Shown here in pieces: positions 11,395-23,002 of a stretch of DNA of 64,000 nt. Origin of the DNA: Drechslerella dactyloides (lineage: Eukaryota; Ascomycota; Orbiliomycetes; Orbiliales; Orbiliaceae); the NCBI GenBank assembly GCA_020064725.1, contig JAGTWJ010000008.1, positions 1,612,001 through 1,676,000 on the forward strand, written 5' to 3'. The first letter of the stretch is position 1. Every line of letters begins with the position of its first letter. Under the pieces are notes generated by a model. It had not been told where the DNA came from and did not search any database. It was given only the letters and a program-made list of their open reading frames with translations. Position numbers and translations under genes: made by a program.

Positions 11395-13329
11395 CTATAG
11401 CTCCTCCTCAGCTGGAAACACCGACCGGGACCTCCTACCACGAGTAAATTCGAAGAGGTCCCGTATTTTAGTCAGACATAATAAGCACATAAAGACCCAA
11501 ATGATTGTAATCGCAAGCTTCGCACCGGCAGCCAGGTTGTCCAGGGCTTGGACTCGCCCGAACCAGAAAATAAGCAAGAATGTTGGCGCGACCAAGACTA
11601 CAGGGAAGAATAATATCGGCCCTCCCAAGAGACTCTTGAAATTTTCATTATGATTCCACTTCCAAACCATGAATGCTATCCGAGCCAGCCACGCGAACCC
11701 GAGTGACAACGATGTCAGTGTGATCTGCGCCCATCGCGGGAGTGTTTCAGGATATCCGTACATCCAGACGAATACAAGTGGAATACCCAGGAACAAGCAG
11801 ACTGGCGCGATCCATAGATAATTTCTGAATAACAAACCATACCCTGCCCCATAATGCACAATTGTGGCGATGAAAAGGACGAAAATGGAGCTAGCAATTG
11901 TAATGAGTCCGCTTTGCCAGTACTGTAGTTGTAGTCTACCAGACCAAGGCATCGATATCAAAACAGTCGGAGCCAGAAAGACCAATACTATAGGTACCAC
12001 GTCTTCAAACAGAAACACGTGAAATCTTTCGGGTAACACCTGTAGTATCCCGCGGGGGAGTGGGCGGGATAAGTAAAGACCAACTGAGAAAAGTCCCACG
12101 GCTGTGCAGCCAGAGGCGATCGATATCCTGACTGGAGTTTCTAAGTTGGACTCCAGACACGCCCAGAATCCAATGAATGAAGAAACAGCGGCTATGACCA
12201 AACATGGAGCTGGATCCCATGGCGCTATTAGCTGATTATAACCTAATAAGACCCCTGAGAATCGACTTGGACGGGCATTACCTCGATTCCGCAGGAAATC
12301 CAGTTGTTGTAGGCTGAACTTAAATAAATATTTTGACCTGCTCACTACAATTCCGGTTACAAAGACGAGGAGACAGCCGATGACTTTGAAGGCGGTATGT
12401 CGTGCCGTGGTCAAAATTAGTGGAAGCCCAACGGCGAGAAAGATTATCGTAATAGTGTAAGTGTAGGTCGGGTCCTTGCCGATGATCGCCGAATGGCAAA
12501 ACGCCAGAATTGCCATTGTCGAAAGCTTACCATTTTTCTTGGGATCTTTTCCATTATCACTGCTGATCTTCTTTTCCAACTCCCATTTGATTTTGTCTCG
12601 TAAGCGGCTCCGAATCAACAATCGTGCTGAGTATGAACAGAGTAGAAGCGCAGATGCGAGGATGACGAATTTGGGGACTGTTGGATTGAGAGACTGGAAT
12701 GGGGTTCGGAAACTAGCTGTTAGCAATCAGTCATGATTGAAGAAACAAGTTTGGAGAACTCATCAGTCACAGTGTTAATTCTATACTTACTTCAATCTGC
12801 ATACTGTAAAACGTGGCTGCGAATGATATAGGGATAAACAAGAAGGCAAGTTCAGTGAGTTTTGATACGGAAGTCGCTTCCGCAATGGCTTCTTGCGACT
12901 CGAGAATCGATATTGGAGACATCATTGCTTGGAAGGTACGATCCGTCCGCTCAGTGACGTCGGAGTGATATTTCAAAAGATTAGAGACCGTTTCCAAAAC
13001 CCCGGATATCTCTTCATCAGTGAGAGGAGACACTGTATTTGATCTGATAAATGACTTTTGCAATGACTCGAGATATCGCTGAATATTCTGGCACGAGTGA
13101 GCCATATCAGAAAGGATGCTTCGAAAGGATGCCATGGAGATCTGCCGTCCATTTATTCGTTTTTGGAGGTCAGTAACATTCGGTATGAAGTGATCGATCT
13201 CATCGAGGACCCCATCCATCACAGTCAATAGCTCTGCAAGCTCTACGGATGTTTCTGTGATGAAAGATGCTTGTTCTCGTAAACCAATTCCTTTCCGCGA
13301 ATTGCGTGGGTTTGGCTTACAAGACCAAT
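11395..13329 (-). CDS. CorA-like membrane protein with long multi-span C-terminus, 5' end unresolved
   Basis: Two supported exons: an upstream one open from about 13329 to 12787, and 12716-11395. The upstream exon codes a helical, charged region (ELAELLTVMDG...; TDEEISGVLETVSN) ending in a membrane helix LAFLFIPISFAATFYSMQI. This resembles the first helix of fungal CorA-like proteins, with SMQ where metal channels have GMN. The second exon adds a second helix and about ten further hydrophobic segments, then a basic tail. Two donors overlap at the join (12790 GTAAGT, 12786 GTATAG); only GTATAG is in phase with the acceptor at 12717. Upstream of 13330 the frame is closed and I found no unique exon chain, so the N-terminus is missing or the gene is decaying. 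Ion transport is not proven. Confidence 0.6.
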
Positions 13330-14110
13330 GTTACAACTACTTCGCGGTAAGTTCCTGGCTAACTCTACTCGCGTGTCGGCCATATTACAATATTGAATTT
13401 TCCGACATCTAAAGCCTGGTGGGCTGTGGATCTCAAGGTTATACTGCATGCGGGATCTATCGATGGCATGATTGTTGGATGGACTTATCGTTTACCAAGA
13501 CCCCTGCCTCAAACTCTATTCCAACTTCCCAACATTAGAAGGATCAATCGCAATATTCCGGGAAGATTCAAAGGATACAACGCCTATTCGAATCTGGCAT
13601 GGCTAGCTGAAACTCTTTTTCCCATCTCATGGCGCATGCAGTATACAGTACTTCTCGGAAGTTTTAAATTTTATCTGCCGCAATACGATATTCAGACGGT
13701 GCATGTTGGTGGGAGATGCGCAACCAATAGATCTGTTGGATTTTGTATTCACTACTATAGAGGAGTATTGTAGGCAGGCGGGTGTATCCGTCGTAGATTT
13801 CTCGATCTCAGAACTTCCAACATTATCCCATAGAGTTGGGAGCACATCAGTTTGAGGCCCAGATAGTTTCACATCCCCTAAGCCGCATGCACATATTCTC
13901 TTATAATTATGAGCTGCGTCTAGTCTTGAGGCAAAGGTTGCCCAATTGCGTTACATAGCTTATTATTTGTATATGTGCAAGTTCATAGATACATGTATAC
14001 ACCCACCCTCAGCCGCCATGGATGGAGGAAGAATTCTAGAATATACTTACATATATATTCAGAGTTCCCTGGCTATGTTATCAGCCATCGGTCAATAAAA
14101 CTACCACAAG
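13330..14110. other. Probable unresolved 5' exons of the CorA-like gene, then intergenic
   Basis: Minus-strand open stretches at about 13627-13872 and 13345-13449 read like protein (for example LEIHSPPGF and SGPQTDVLPTLWDN), but stops lie between them and no canonical splice chain joins all of them in phase. They may be exons of the gene ending at 11395 or pieces of a damaged copy. From about 13880 to 14110 there is only AT-rich spacer before the plus-strand secreted protein gene. Confidence 0.4.
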
Positions 14111-15273
14111 ATGCACATACCGCTGTCTAGTCGACTTGCCTTCAGCCTTTTCACATCGGCAGCACTATTAACGAGTATTGTCACAGGGATGGCTACAAAA
14201 GCCGATCTCAAGGCTGGAGCTGAGATCGCGGGACGGGCCAAATCACACTCAAATCCGGAATTACGCATGCAACCAGTAAAAGTGTCTGAAATTAAACGCC
14301 GCTCCAAGCTTCGAAGTCAAACGATACCTCAATCCGATGCAGCATGTGGAAAGAATATCGCCGACGACGCGATAATCACACTTTCAAAACGAATGTTTGG
14401 GGAGGGTGGAATCTACAAAAAGTCCGAGGACATAGAATGCGTCTCTGCCAGACGAGTTCGCGAGATGTCCATAGCAATGGGCACCCGGCGCCCCGCGTAT
14501 GCCGTCGATTGGGACGCCATGGATAATGCACCCGGCGGTGGCGCGGCCGCGACGAACCAGTATATCAGTACCAAGCAGCAGGAATGCATGGATGATTGTA
14601 GGTGTGCGACGCAGAAAACCGCTATCGGGCCGGAGGGAGAGGCCAATAAGCTACTTTGTCCGACCTTCGCGCAGGCAAATTTCTGCGAAAGGATCGTTGG
14701 TAATTTTATAAACTTCCCGCCCTGTATATTGCTACACCTTGTTCTCCGACTTGTGCGTAACGAACGGGACTTATGCTCATCGATGCTTCAATCTGTATAT
14801 CCTCCGCAATCGCAGGCTGCTATTGCTACATCCAATGGAAGCCGAAGAAAAAGGAAGTCGAAGGCGAGTCCCAGCCCAGCGAGGATGGTTTCAGCAAGCT
14901 TCTCGATGGCTTCACCCCGGGCAAGCAGCGTACCGAACTCAACCCCGCCGAACAAGCACGCTGGGAGAAAGGAAATATTTACGGCTCCGGTGGCTATTCT
15001 GGCGGCTATCAGTACGCTCATGATAGAGTGCAGGTGTTTGGCGCGAACGAGCCATATTACGTTGAAGGGCCGGATAAGTTTTTCGGGGCGTCGAATTGGG
15101 ATTGGTTGGGTGGTCTTCGGTCTAGCTTACTGGGTGCTGGGAAAATTATATCAGGGATATCGAAGCGGGATAACGCTGACACTGACGACGCGAGATATGT
15201 ATCTGCTGCACAAGATGACCGGAATTCGTGCGAGGGATCACAGGTAGCAAAAGAGACGAGAGCAGATTCATAG
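14111..15273 (+). CDS. Cys-rich secreted protein of unknown function
   Basis: Two exons, 14111-14699 and 14816-15273, around a 116-nt intron (GTAATT...CGCAG), join in phase 1 to 348 residues. A hydrophobic N-terminus (FSLFTSAALLTSIVTG) fits a signal peptide. Around ten Cys follow, clustered as ECMDDCRCA and, across the splice, FCERIVGCYCY. The C-terminal part is rich in Gly, Tyr and Trp (YGSGGYSGGYQYA; WDWLGGL) and then charged, with one Lys-Arg site. No enzyme motif or family recognised. Without the splice either exon would run into a frame with no such composition. Likely extracellular or wall-associated, by inference from the signal peptide. Confidence 0.65.
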
Positions 15274-15528
15274 ATAACGGAATACTATATATGAAGCTTG
15301 TTCGTAGATTGAGAACGACGACGTAAAAGGTCTTGAATTCATGATACCACCCTACGCTAAATACGACACCCTGAAAATAATATATCTATGTGTACAAGGA
15401 AAAGAAATTCCACACCACAAACGCCGGGCAATGCAACAGTAAAAGTCGGACTAGTAAGCATCTAAGAAAGAAAGTCATAACCCATTAACCATGAGGCATT
15501 CGACCCCCATCGAGGAGAATCAAGAGGA

Positions 15529-15945
15529 TTAACGCATGCTAGATATTTTCTCGTCATCAGGATCCTTCCTGCGTTTCCTGCTATGCTCAACTCGTTTGCC
15601 CTGGTCGTTTGTGCGATATCTGACCAATCGCCGCTTGATACGGCGCCCGTCGTCTAATCCATCCTTGCTTTGGCCATGCTTTTGGTCAGCCTCGTTGTGT
15701 TTGCGTTTCTTCGATATCGCCTGCTCTTGAGATCCACCATCTTTGAGTCTCTTCTTTGGTGTCTCTTCCTCGATGTCGGAATCACTCTTGCGTTTCTTCG
15801 ACGACTTCTGCTCCGAAACGCCGTCTTCCTTCAAACGCTTTCTTGGTGCCTCCTCTTCATCATCATCGTGCTTGCGTTTCTTTGATATATTCTCTTTCTT
15901 ATCGTTTCCAGCTACCTTGGAGCTCTCGCCTTGCTTGCCTCCCTT
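15529..15945 (-). CDS. Lysine-rich ORF with three internal repeats, next to the CSB stop codon
   Basis: An ORF without an ATG start stays open from just past the CSB stop codon to a TAA at 15529. It codes three diverged units of about 28 residues, each beginning KKRK, running through an acidic stretch and PKKRLK or PRKRLK, and ending G-x-SEQ or GSQEQ. The units use different codons for the same residues (for example CGT TTG AAG against AGA CTC AAA), which argues for selection on the protein. The basic clusters look like nuclear localisation signals. It may be an alternative C-terminus of CSB: a GT-AG pair at 15980..15946 (35 nt) would remove the CSB stop and join in phase. It may instead be an exon of an unseen gene or a remnant. 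Confidence 0.4.
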   Translation of the reverse strand, partial: KGGKQGESSKVAGNDKKENISKKRKHDDDEEEAPRKRLKEDGVSEQKSSKKRKSDSDIEEETPKKRLKDGGSQEQAISKKRKHNEADQKHGQSKDGLDDGRRIKRRLVRYRTNDQGKRVEHSRKRRKDPDDEKISSMR

Positions 15946-18900
15946 CTATGAAGACGTGGCAGGCTTCAGTCTCCAGATACCATTATCCATCCGCTCCGCA
16001 TTCTCCTTCAACATCTCCTTGAAGGCGGGACCCAGCTTCTTCGACAACATTGGATTAAACTGATCCAGAATCATCTGCGTCGTGATCTTCCTCTTCTGCT
16101 CACCAAACCACTTACGGAAGACGGGCTCCATTTGTGTCCGTGTAAGCATCCCGCCAGGGCGACTCGTACCAGCTGCAGTCCGCTTACCCGTCCACGTCGC
16201 CTTGGCGGTGCCGGTGACAGAATACTTCTTGATGTTGTCGAACGACCGCTTTAATGCTTCTTTGGCTTCTGCGGCAACTCGATTCGCTTCCCTTTCGATC
16301 ACATCCGAACTAGATTTCGACGTCGACATTATCGCGTCGTGTTGGACGATCGAGTGGACACCAGCTTTCGCGAGGATCGAGTCGAGGAGATGATCGTCTT
16401 TCGGGATGCCTTTATCCTTTTTGGCGCCTTTGCCCTTTTCGTTATCCTTGGAGGGACTCTCGGTTTTGCTTTCAGCGCTGTTACCGCTCATGGAGCCGCT
16501 GAGCATGTTGCTTGCACCACCGACAAAGTTCTCGAGTCTGTCCACTCCAGCAATAGCCTCAACCTGTTTCGATTGGTTGTCTTCTGTAATCTGCTTCGCG
16601 GCGCTCAAAGTTCGCTCCACGCCTTCAAATAAACCGCCGGTCTCCGTACCGTGCTCGACAGTACCAAGCGTGAACAAGTCTTGCATGTCGTCCATTTTGA
16701 AGACGCGACGCTGCTCCGGATCCTCGAGAATTTTTTTCGTCAAAAATTGCTTGTAGAGCTGTCTTTGGTATATCTTCTCCTCAATTGTACCGCGGCTGAG
16801 TAGTCGGTAGATCCGCACTTCGTGCTTCTGTCCAAGTCGCCATGATCGCTCCCGTGCCTGCATGTCGTTTGATGGGTTCCAGTCAGGATCGAAGATGATG
16901 ATGCGCGTTGCCCCGGTCAAGTTCAAACCATACCCTCCAACCTTCGTCGTAAGTAGGAAGACCTGAAGCGTTTGATCTGTATTGAAGCGATCGACCATTG
17001 CTTGCCGCGTCTTGATCTCGGTACCGCCATCCATGCGCATGTACGAGTATCCCAGATTCTTCACAAACTTCTCCAGGATATCGAGCATCTGTGTGCCCTG
17101 TGAGAAGATCAAACACTTCAGTTTGTCCTTGTCCCAGGCGTTCAACAAGCCCTTGACAATCTGCATCTTTCCAGACTTGATGGGATTCCCGTAATTGTAC
17201 TTGGGATCAGCAGACAACTTGTCGCGATTGCACAAGTCGGGGTGGTTGCATATCTTTCTCAGGACGTCGATGCCCGCAAGCATATCTCGCCTTCCATCCC
17301 AGATAAGAGCCACCTCGGTCGACTTGATGTATTGTTCGTATGCCTCCTTTTGCTGCTTGACGAGATTGCAGAACAAGACCTGGTCCTGCTTTGGTGGGAG
17401 AACAGCAACATCGGCCTTGAGGCGTCGGAGGATGTAAGGTCCGATCATCTCGCGAAGGACGACTGCACACTTGTACGCAGCGTGTATCTGTAAATTCGAT
17501 GCACCCGCGTATGCTCCGAGCTTGATGGGAGTCGCGATGTGCTCATTGAAAACGCCGTACACGCCGAGCTTCCCTGGGTAGACGAAGTCGAAAAGGCTCC
17601 AGAGCTCCTTTAGATTGTTCTGAATTGGTGTGCCTGATAGAATGAATCTCGTGGGGCTCCGCAGCTGCTTGGCCGCCATGGTGATTTTGGCCTCTGGGTT
17701 GCGGATTCGGTGGCCTTCGTCCAAGACGACGCACTCCCATTCTGTGTCTAGGAGCAGTTTCTGATAGGTGGTCAAGCCTGTGTATGTGGATATTAGGACA
17801 TGGCCCTTCGACTTGACCTTGTCGACAATCTTCTTCGCGGCCTTCTGCGCCTTGGTAGGGGCCCGCTTCTCCAGAGCTTCGAGGATGTCTTCCTCATCGT
17901 CTAGCTCCTCCCCGGCTTGCTTGTCGGATGCGATAGAAAGCATGCCGCTCCCCGAGGAATGTAAGATGGACACTCGGAGCGGAGGCCACCACTTGTGAAA
18001 TTCGTTGCACCACTGCTTGAGGACCGTGGCGGGGGCAACGATGAGGACGGGCTTGGTCAGCAGCTTGCTGTAATGCAGGCCGGCAATGAACGCAATGGCT
18101 TGGATGGTCTTGCCTAGTCCCATCTCGTCGCCGAGGATGCCGCCTGTGTGCTGCTTGGCGTGGAGCTCCCACAGCCAGTTGACCGCAGTCCTCTGATAGT
18201 CGAAGAGGGACTGCCCGATGTCGCCGGGTAGCTTGAAGCCCTCGTCGATGACCAAGTCTGGAGACGAAGGAGATGGTTTGAACCACTCGGGGGCCCCTTC
18301 GTCCCCTTTCTCCTCTGCGCCCCTTGCGGCGGATCGCTTTGCACACCACTCCTTGATCCGCTTCTGGTAGACGTGCTCGTAGCCGTCATCGAATTCGCGC
18401 AAGTCCTCCTCCTCTGCTGCAGAGGATTCGTCGCTCCTCGCCCGCTTCTTCGTCGCCTTCTTGGCCTTGCCCCTCTTTGAGGTGGCAGAGGGCCTTTGCT
18501 CCTCTTCTTCCTCGATTGCGTCCTCGGGCTCGGAGATCTCGCCCTCGTCACGGTAGGCGTCCGACTCCTCGTCGGGAGTCTCCGCCTCGGGGCTGTCGGC
18601 CTCCGCTTGCTGGACGGCCGGCTTCTGAGCTGCCCTGCGCTGCCTCGGCGCCCTCACCTGCTCGTAGTCGTCCTCGAAACCAGCGACCTTCTGGTCGGCT
18701 GGAGTCGGCGTCTTCCGAGCCGGTGATGGTGGCCGCAGATCCGGGAGGGTAACGACCGCCCGGTCCTTGGCGGTCCGCTGCCGCTTCAGGCCCGTTGGCT
18801 TCACCGGCTCGTCCGTGGCGAAGCCGGGCGCTCTCAGGTTCTGGAAGGACAGCTGCGAGGGGCCCTCCGTTGGGCTCGAACTCGGCAACTCGCCCTCCTC

Positions 18901-19496
18901 CACCTCCTCCACCTCCTGTCCCTCCTTCGAGAAGGGATTAATGATCCCTTTTCGGATCAAATAATCCCTTCTCGACTCTCCCTTTCGCTGGTCTCGCGAG
19001 GCCGAAGACTCGACGGACGCAGCCGCCTTCGCCGCGGAGGCTCGCAGGCGCAGCTCGATGTCCACGATGTTCGCCTTGTGGACCTCGATCTTTGCTTTGG
19101 CTTCCGCCAGCTTCTCCTCATATTTGGCCTTCTTCGGCCCGAAGGAAGACCGTATGAGGGACTCAATGCCCTTGATGTCCTGCTCCAACTTGCTGGACGG
19201 GGTGTCAGCTTTGATGTATGGCATCGACTGGTGGTATAGATGACATACCGAATGGAGCTCGCCTCCTTCTCCTTGAGCTTTGTGCTCTGCTTCGCCTCCT
19301 GCTCCAGCATTTCGGCCTCGGCCTAGGTGAGGGAGATACCCGTTAGACGTCGACTTGGTTCGATTGACGACATCACCGAATGTAAGTGACGAGTGACTTT
19401 GAATAATCATACCTTTTCGGCCACCTTCCCCTCGAGCGACTCGTGGGTGAAGGCCTGGAGCCCGAGCTCCTCCTCTATGTTCAAATCTTCGTCCAT
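15946..19496 (-). CDS. RAD26: CSB/ERCC6-type SWI2/SNF2 ATPase of transcription-coupled repair
   Basis: Three exons (19496-19413, 19322-19249, 19192-15946) give 1134 residues. Nuclear DNA-dependent ATPase that works on stalled RNA polymerase II in transcription-coupled nucleotide excision repair. Seen: a coiled, acidic N-terminal third; Walker A in GDEMGLGKTIQ (about residue 410); motif II DEGH (about 545); SGTPIQNNLKELWSLFDF; and the C-terminal helicase half with LLTTKVGGYGLNLTGA and QARERSWRLGQ (about 815). The NAERMDNGIWRLKP end is the conserved C-terminus. The ATG at 19496 begins MDEDLNIEEELG. The longer ORF reaching 19689 reads through both introns and untranslated sequence, so I rejected that start. 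It lies divergent to ADA1/HFI1. A lysine-rich ORF follows its stop codon directly. Confidence 0.92.
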
Positions 19497-20585
19497 TGTG
19501 TAGTAGTGGTAGTGATGGGGGGGGATGGGTGGTGAGCGGGGAACGACGATGATGGCAAGAGCTTGGGTTGGTGTGGTGAGGTTGTTGTTCGGGCAATGGT
19601 GATGGGAGAAGAAGAGGAGGAAGAGCAAAATTATTTGTAGAGGCCACAACAAATTTATCTACGAAGCTGCGCAAATAATTGCTTTGCACGCCGACGTCGC
19701 CGCAGCCAGTACTGTGACGATGTTTCGGCTCCGCAGAGGCAATTTGAGTTGACGGTCACAAATACCACACGAGATTGAATATATGCGCCGACGCGGATAC
19801 GCGCAGCAGGCCCAGCGGCTAACCGTATCTCGTATCGAGGCTTCTATCTCTGGCGGGCGATATCGTATCCTCCACCTCGGAAGCCGGGTATCGACTGCGA
19901 CAGGGGACCCGGCGAGGGACGACCGAGATATGAGTCGCAGGGTCGCGAAGTCGCATCTGCGGGAGGTCCGGTTCAAGCATGCGAGAGGAAGCTGAGGTTC
20001 ATGTCGCGACCCGGCTGAAGCACGTATCCGGAGCAGAGCGTCCACCCAGACGACGACGTGAACAAGGAGGATGAGGCGGAGAGAGAAAGGATCGAGGACG
20101 TCGCGAGTGCTCGCGCAGGATGACTGTCCTTCTCGACGGGCTGTCACGGGACTTTGCGGCAGCCGGGGGAATTAGTCATCCCCCCGGAGTCTCCGAGACA
20201 CCCCGAGACACCCCGGGGCGGGCCTGAAGGATCCCCGGCAACAGGCTCCGGGCCCCGGGCTGCAAAGGGCCGCTCGTGACGCCAAACGAAACGAAACGAC
20301 GCTCATCAACCCGCTCCCAAACCACCTCGCCGACCCGTCCTCCATCGCAGACTCGCCTCCTCGACCTCTTCTTACCATCGCCATTGTCGCGTAGCCTCTC
20401 CGTCGCCGTATCATGACGCTCGCCTCGTCCCGCGCCTCGTAGCATCGCATTGCATCGGTTGTCTTCCGCCGCCTTCTGCTGTAAGCGGCCATCTATAAAT
20501 ACACCGCCCATATAGCCCTAACGCCGCGTGATCTCAATATACAGACATCTACGCTGTACCCACCCCCTCGGCACCCCCACCCGCC
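19497..20585. promoter_or_regulatory. Divergent promoter region, RAD26 / HFI1
   Basis: About 1.1 kb between two divergently transcribed nuclear genes. GC-rich in its right half; a palindromic-looking CGAGACACCCCGAGACACCCC direct repeat lies at about 20191-20215. The many small ORFs here have no domain-like content. Confidence 0.5.
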
Positions 20586-22097
20586 ATGTCGCCGGACTCG
20601 CCCATCGACCCCTCCGAGCTGGAGACATCCAGCTCGTCCAAGAAGACGGCGTCCAAGTCCCTTCCCAACGGCACGGCTTCGACTCCCACCACGGCCACGG
20701 GCCCCGGCTCGGCATCTCTAAAACCCGGCGTCAAGCTGCCGGCCCGCATCGACGTCGAAAACGTCTACGGCTCCCTTCGCGAATCGCTGGGCGACGACTG
20801 GGGCGCCTACAGCGATGCCGTGCGGTCCTTCTTCCGCGGTACGCGCGAACCCACCATCCATCCCGTTTGCCACTTTCAATCCTCTCTCCTAAGGCAGGCC
20901 GTGCTGACCGACAGCTTCTCTCTCCAGGTCTGACCAACCGCACCGAACTCTCCAGAGTCATCGACCCGTTCCTCCAAAAACCCGAAATCCAGCGCCTGCA
21001 CAACCAGTTCTTCCTGTCCGTCACCGCGAACGCTACACGCGAAGCCCCGGAAGGCGATGTCGCAACATGGGTGTCGCACCAGGGCAAGACTTCGTCCGTG
21101 CCCAAGACGGCCAGCGGGGATGCCTACGAGCGCCGATTGAAGAAAGAAATCATGGCCATCCCCGCCAGAGACAGGCGGCGAATGAAGGAGATTCCAGAGG
21201 TACCCATTCCACCCCCTCCCCTCCTCCCCCCTCCCCCCTGCCCCCCACCCTACCAACAGCAACCCGGTGGCAGCCCATGATCGCATCCACACCTCAACCA
21301 ACCAAGACTCGTCTCAGCACGCTGCAGTCGCCCGAAACACGCGCCCGACACAATCACGTACTAACCCGCCTCGTGACTGCCTGCAGATTCCCGACGACAT
21401 TCCTTCCACGCTAACGCGACACTACACCGCCAAGCAAATACGCAACCTCGACACCTCCGCGCCTCCCATCTCCGCAGGCCTCAACAAGAACTGGCAAAAC
21501 GAAGTCCTAAACGCCTATCAATCCTCGCTCGCCGCCGAATCCGGCGAATACATCGACACCGAAACAATACAAGCGCGCTGCGTGCCCATCTGCTACGAAG
21601 AAGGCATCAGCAGCAACGTATCTGAGGAAACCGCGCGGTTCATCGGTCTCGCGACAGATTTCTTCGTAAAAGATGTGCTGGCGACGATGATTGATCGCGT
21701 GCGGCTCGAAGAGGGCCGGCGGGTAATCAAGGACGACGACGCCGCTGCGAAGAACAGGAAGAAGACTGTAGAGAAGGTTGGTGGGACGATATCGATGGAA
21801 CACTTGCGCCTATCGGTCAGCCTGAGCGACAATCTGATACGACAGATGCCGTTGAGCGTGTATACGATTCTGGGCGGTTTGAACCAGTCCAGCCGCTACG
21901 AGGACGAGGAAGAGGAGAGCGACGAAGACGACACGGATGTCCTTGGGCGAGGTAGGGCCGGAAAGCGAATCAGGCTCGATAGCGGGCCGAACGGAAATGC
22001 ATCAGACCATATGGATGTCGACGGGGCGGTACCGGATACCGTCAAGTGGGAGAATCCGGCAAGTGTCTTCCTGATGGAGTGTCTGTCAGGTCATTGA
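20586..22097 (+). CDS. HFI1: SAGA complex subunit ADA1/HFI1-like
   Basis: Three exons (20586-20838, 20928-21199, 21387-22097) give 411 residues. ADA1/HFI1 is a structural subunit of the SAGA coactivator complex, with a histone-fold partner for Taf12. Seen: a Ser/Thr-rich start; the SAGA-Tad1 region beginning ARIDVENVYGSLRESLGDDW and running through GLTNRTELSRVIDPFLQ and IQRLHNQFFLSV; then IPDDIPSTL and a helical region (VSEETARFIGLATDFFVKDV, DRVRLEEGRRV) like the Ada1 histone-fold part. The C-terminal part has an acidic run (DEEEESDEDD) and a basic GRAGKRIRL patch. Exon 2 to 3 is a 187-nt intron with a C/A-rich interior; the other is 89 nt. Divergent to RAD26, convergent to OST3/6. Confidence 0.85.
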
Positions 22098-23002
22098 GGA
22101 CGAATCGCGAAGAAATCATCTCCCCTCTTCGAATCTTTACCCATCTTCAATTCCCTTCTATTTCTGATATTTAAATCATCACATCTGTGTATAAATACAT
22201 TTCCCTACATCCTACTGAAACGAGTTTTGAGCGCCTTGACGGACCGCTTTTTCCATTACCCGTTTTTTTTTTTTTTTTTTTTTGGTCTTTTGGCTTTTAG
22301 TTTGTCTAGTTTGTTTCCTATGTTATACACCCATATATCTACCCATCCGCAGGGCGTTTTGCGGCGTTTATCGCTTTCGGTGCGGTTTAGTTCGGCGGGA
22401 TCGGGACATGTCGTTGGATTGCTTCATGGTACGATACAATTGTTTAGCGAATCGATTTCTTTACCCATGTTATATAGTTGGCCTCATTGGAGATACCATT
22501 CAGACTTCACGCTCAAGCTCCAAGATCTTGTAAGAATACCAGTAGCGGCAGCTCTTTCCGAACTGCCAATTAATTCCAGGCAACATGAGATTCAATCTCT
22601 AGCAATTCTATAATCGCAACCACGTTCGAGAACACCTATATGTCTTTATGGTAAAGGTACGATATATACGCGATAGCCGGCCGGCAGGTCTACGAAGGAT
22701 ACAATTGTACAAGACCAGGAATATATGAAATATATATGCAACTTTTATATACCTATGGTAATTGGACGATCCCGTACCAACTTACCAGCTTCAAGCAGCG
22801 CTCTACCCCACAAGATGGAAAACACAGCCAACAATAAATAAAATCACAAGTCCCCCGCAAACCGCTCTTCACCACTAATCTGGAACCTCCACTTCAAGTT
22901 CATCCTGCTGCTCTCGTATACGCGATAGCTCTAGTCCCTCGCTCTCCTCCGCCCTACCGACCATTCTTCGTACATCATCGAGCCAAAGCCTACAACAGCG
23001 TT
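22098..23002. other. Intergenic between convergent HFI1 and OST3/6 genes
   Basis: Holds the 3' flanks of both genes. A run of 21 T at 22263-22283 is the only marked feature; otherwise nothing coding seen. Confidence 0.6.
22263..22283. repeat. Poly-T tract
   Basis: Twenty-one consecutive T on the plus strand, about 165 nt beyond the HFI1 stop codon. A simple-sequence run; a role in 3' processing is possible but not shown. Confidence 0.95.

Noticed and set aside
14739..15023. 94-codon plus-strand ORF within the Cys-rich secreted protein gene
   Set aside because: Lies in another frame across the intron and exon 2; Arg-rich shadow.
19497..19689. Extension of the CSB reading frame to 19689
   Set aside because: It reads through both introns and a low-complexity leader (PPLLLPSPLPEQQ). 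The spliced start MDEDLNIEEELG at 19496 joins the domain in phase.
20528..21280. 250-codon plus-strand ORF
   Set aside because: Overlaps ADA1/HFI1 in another frame; Arg/Pro-rich composition is typical of a frame shadow in GC-rich coding DNA.
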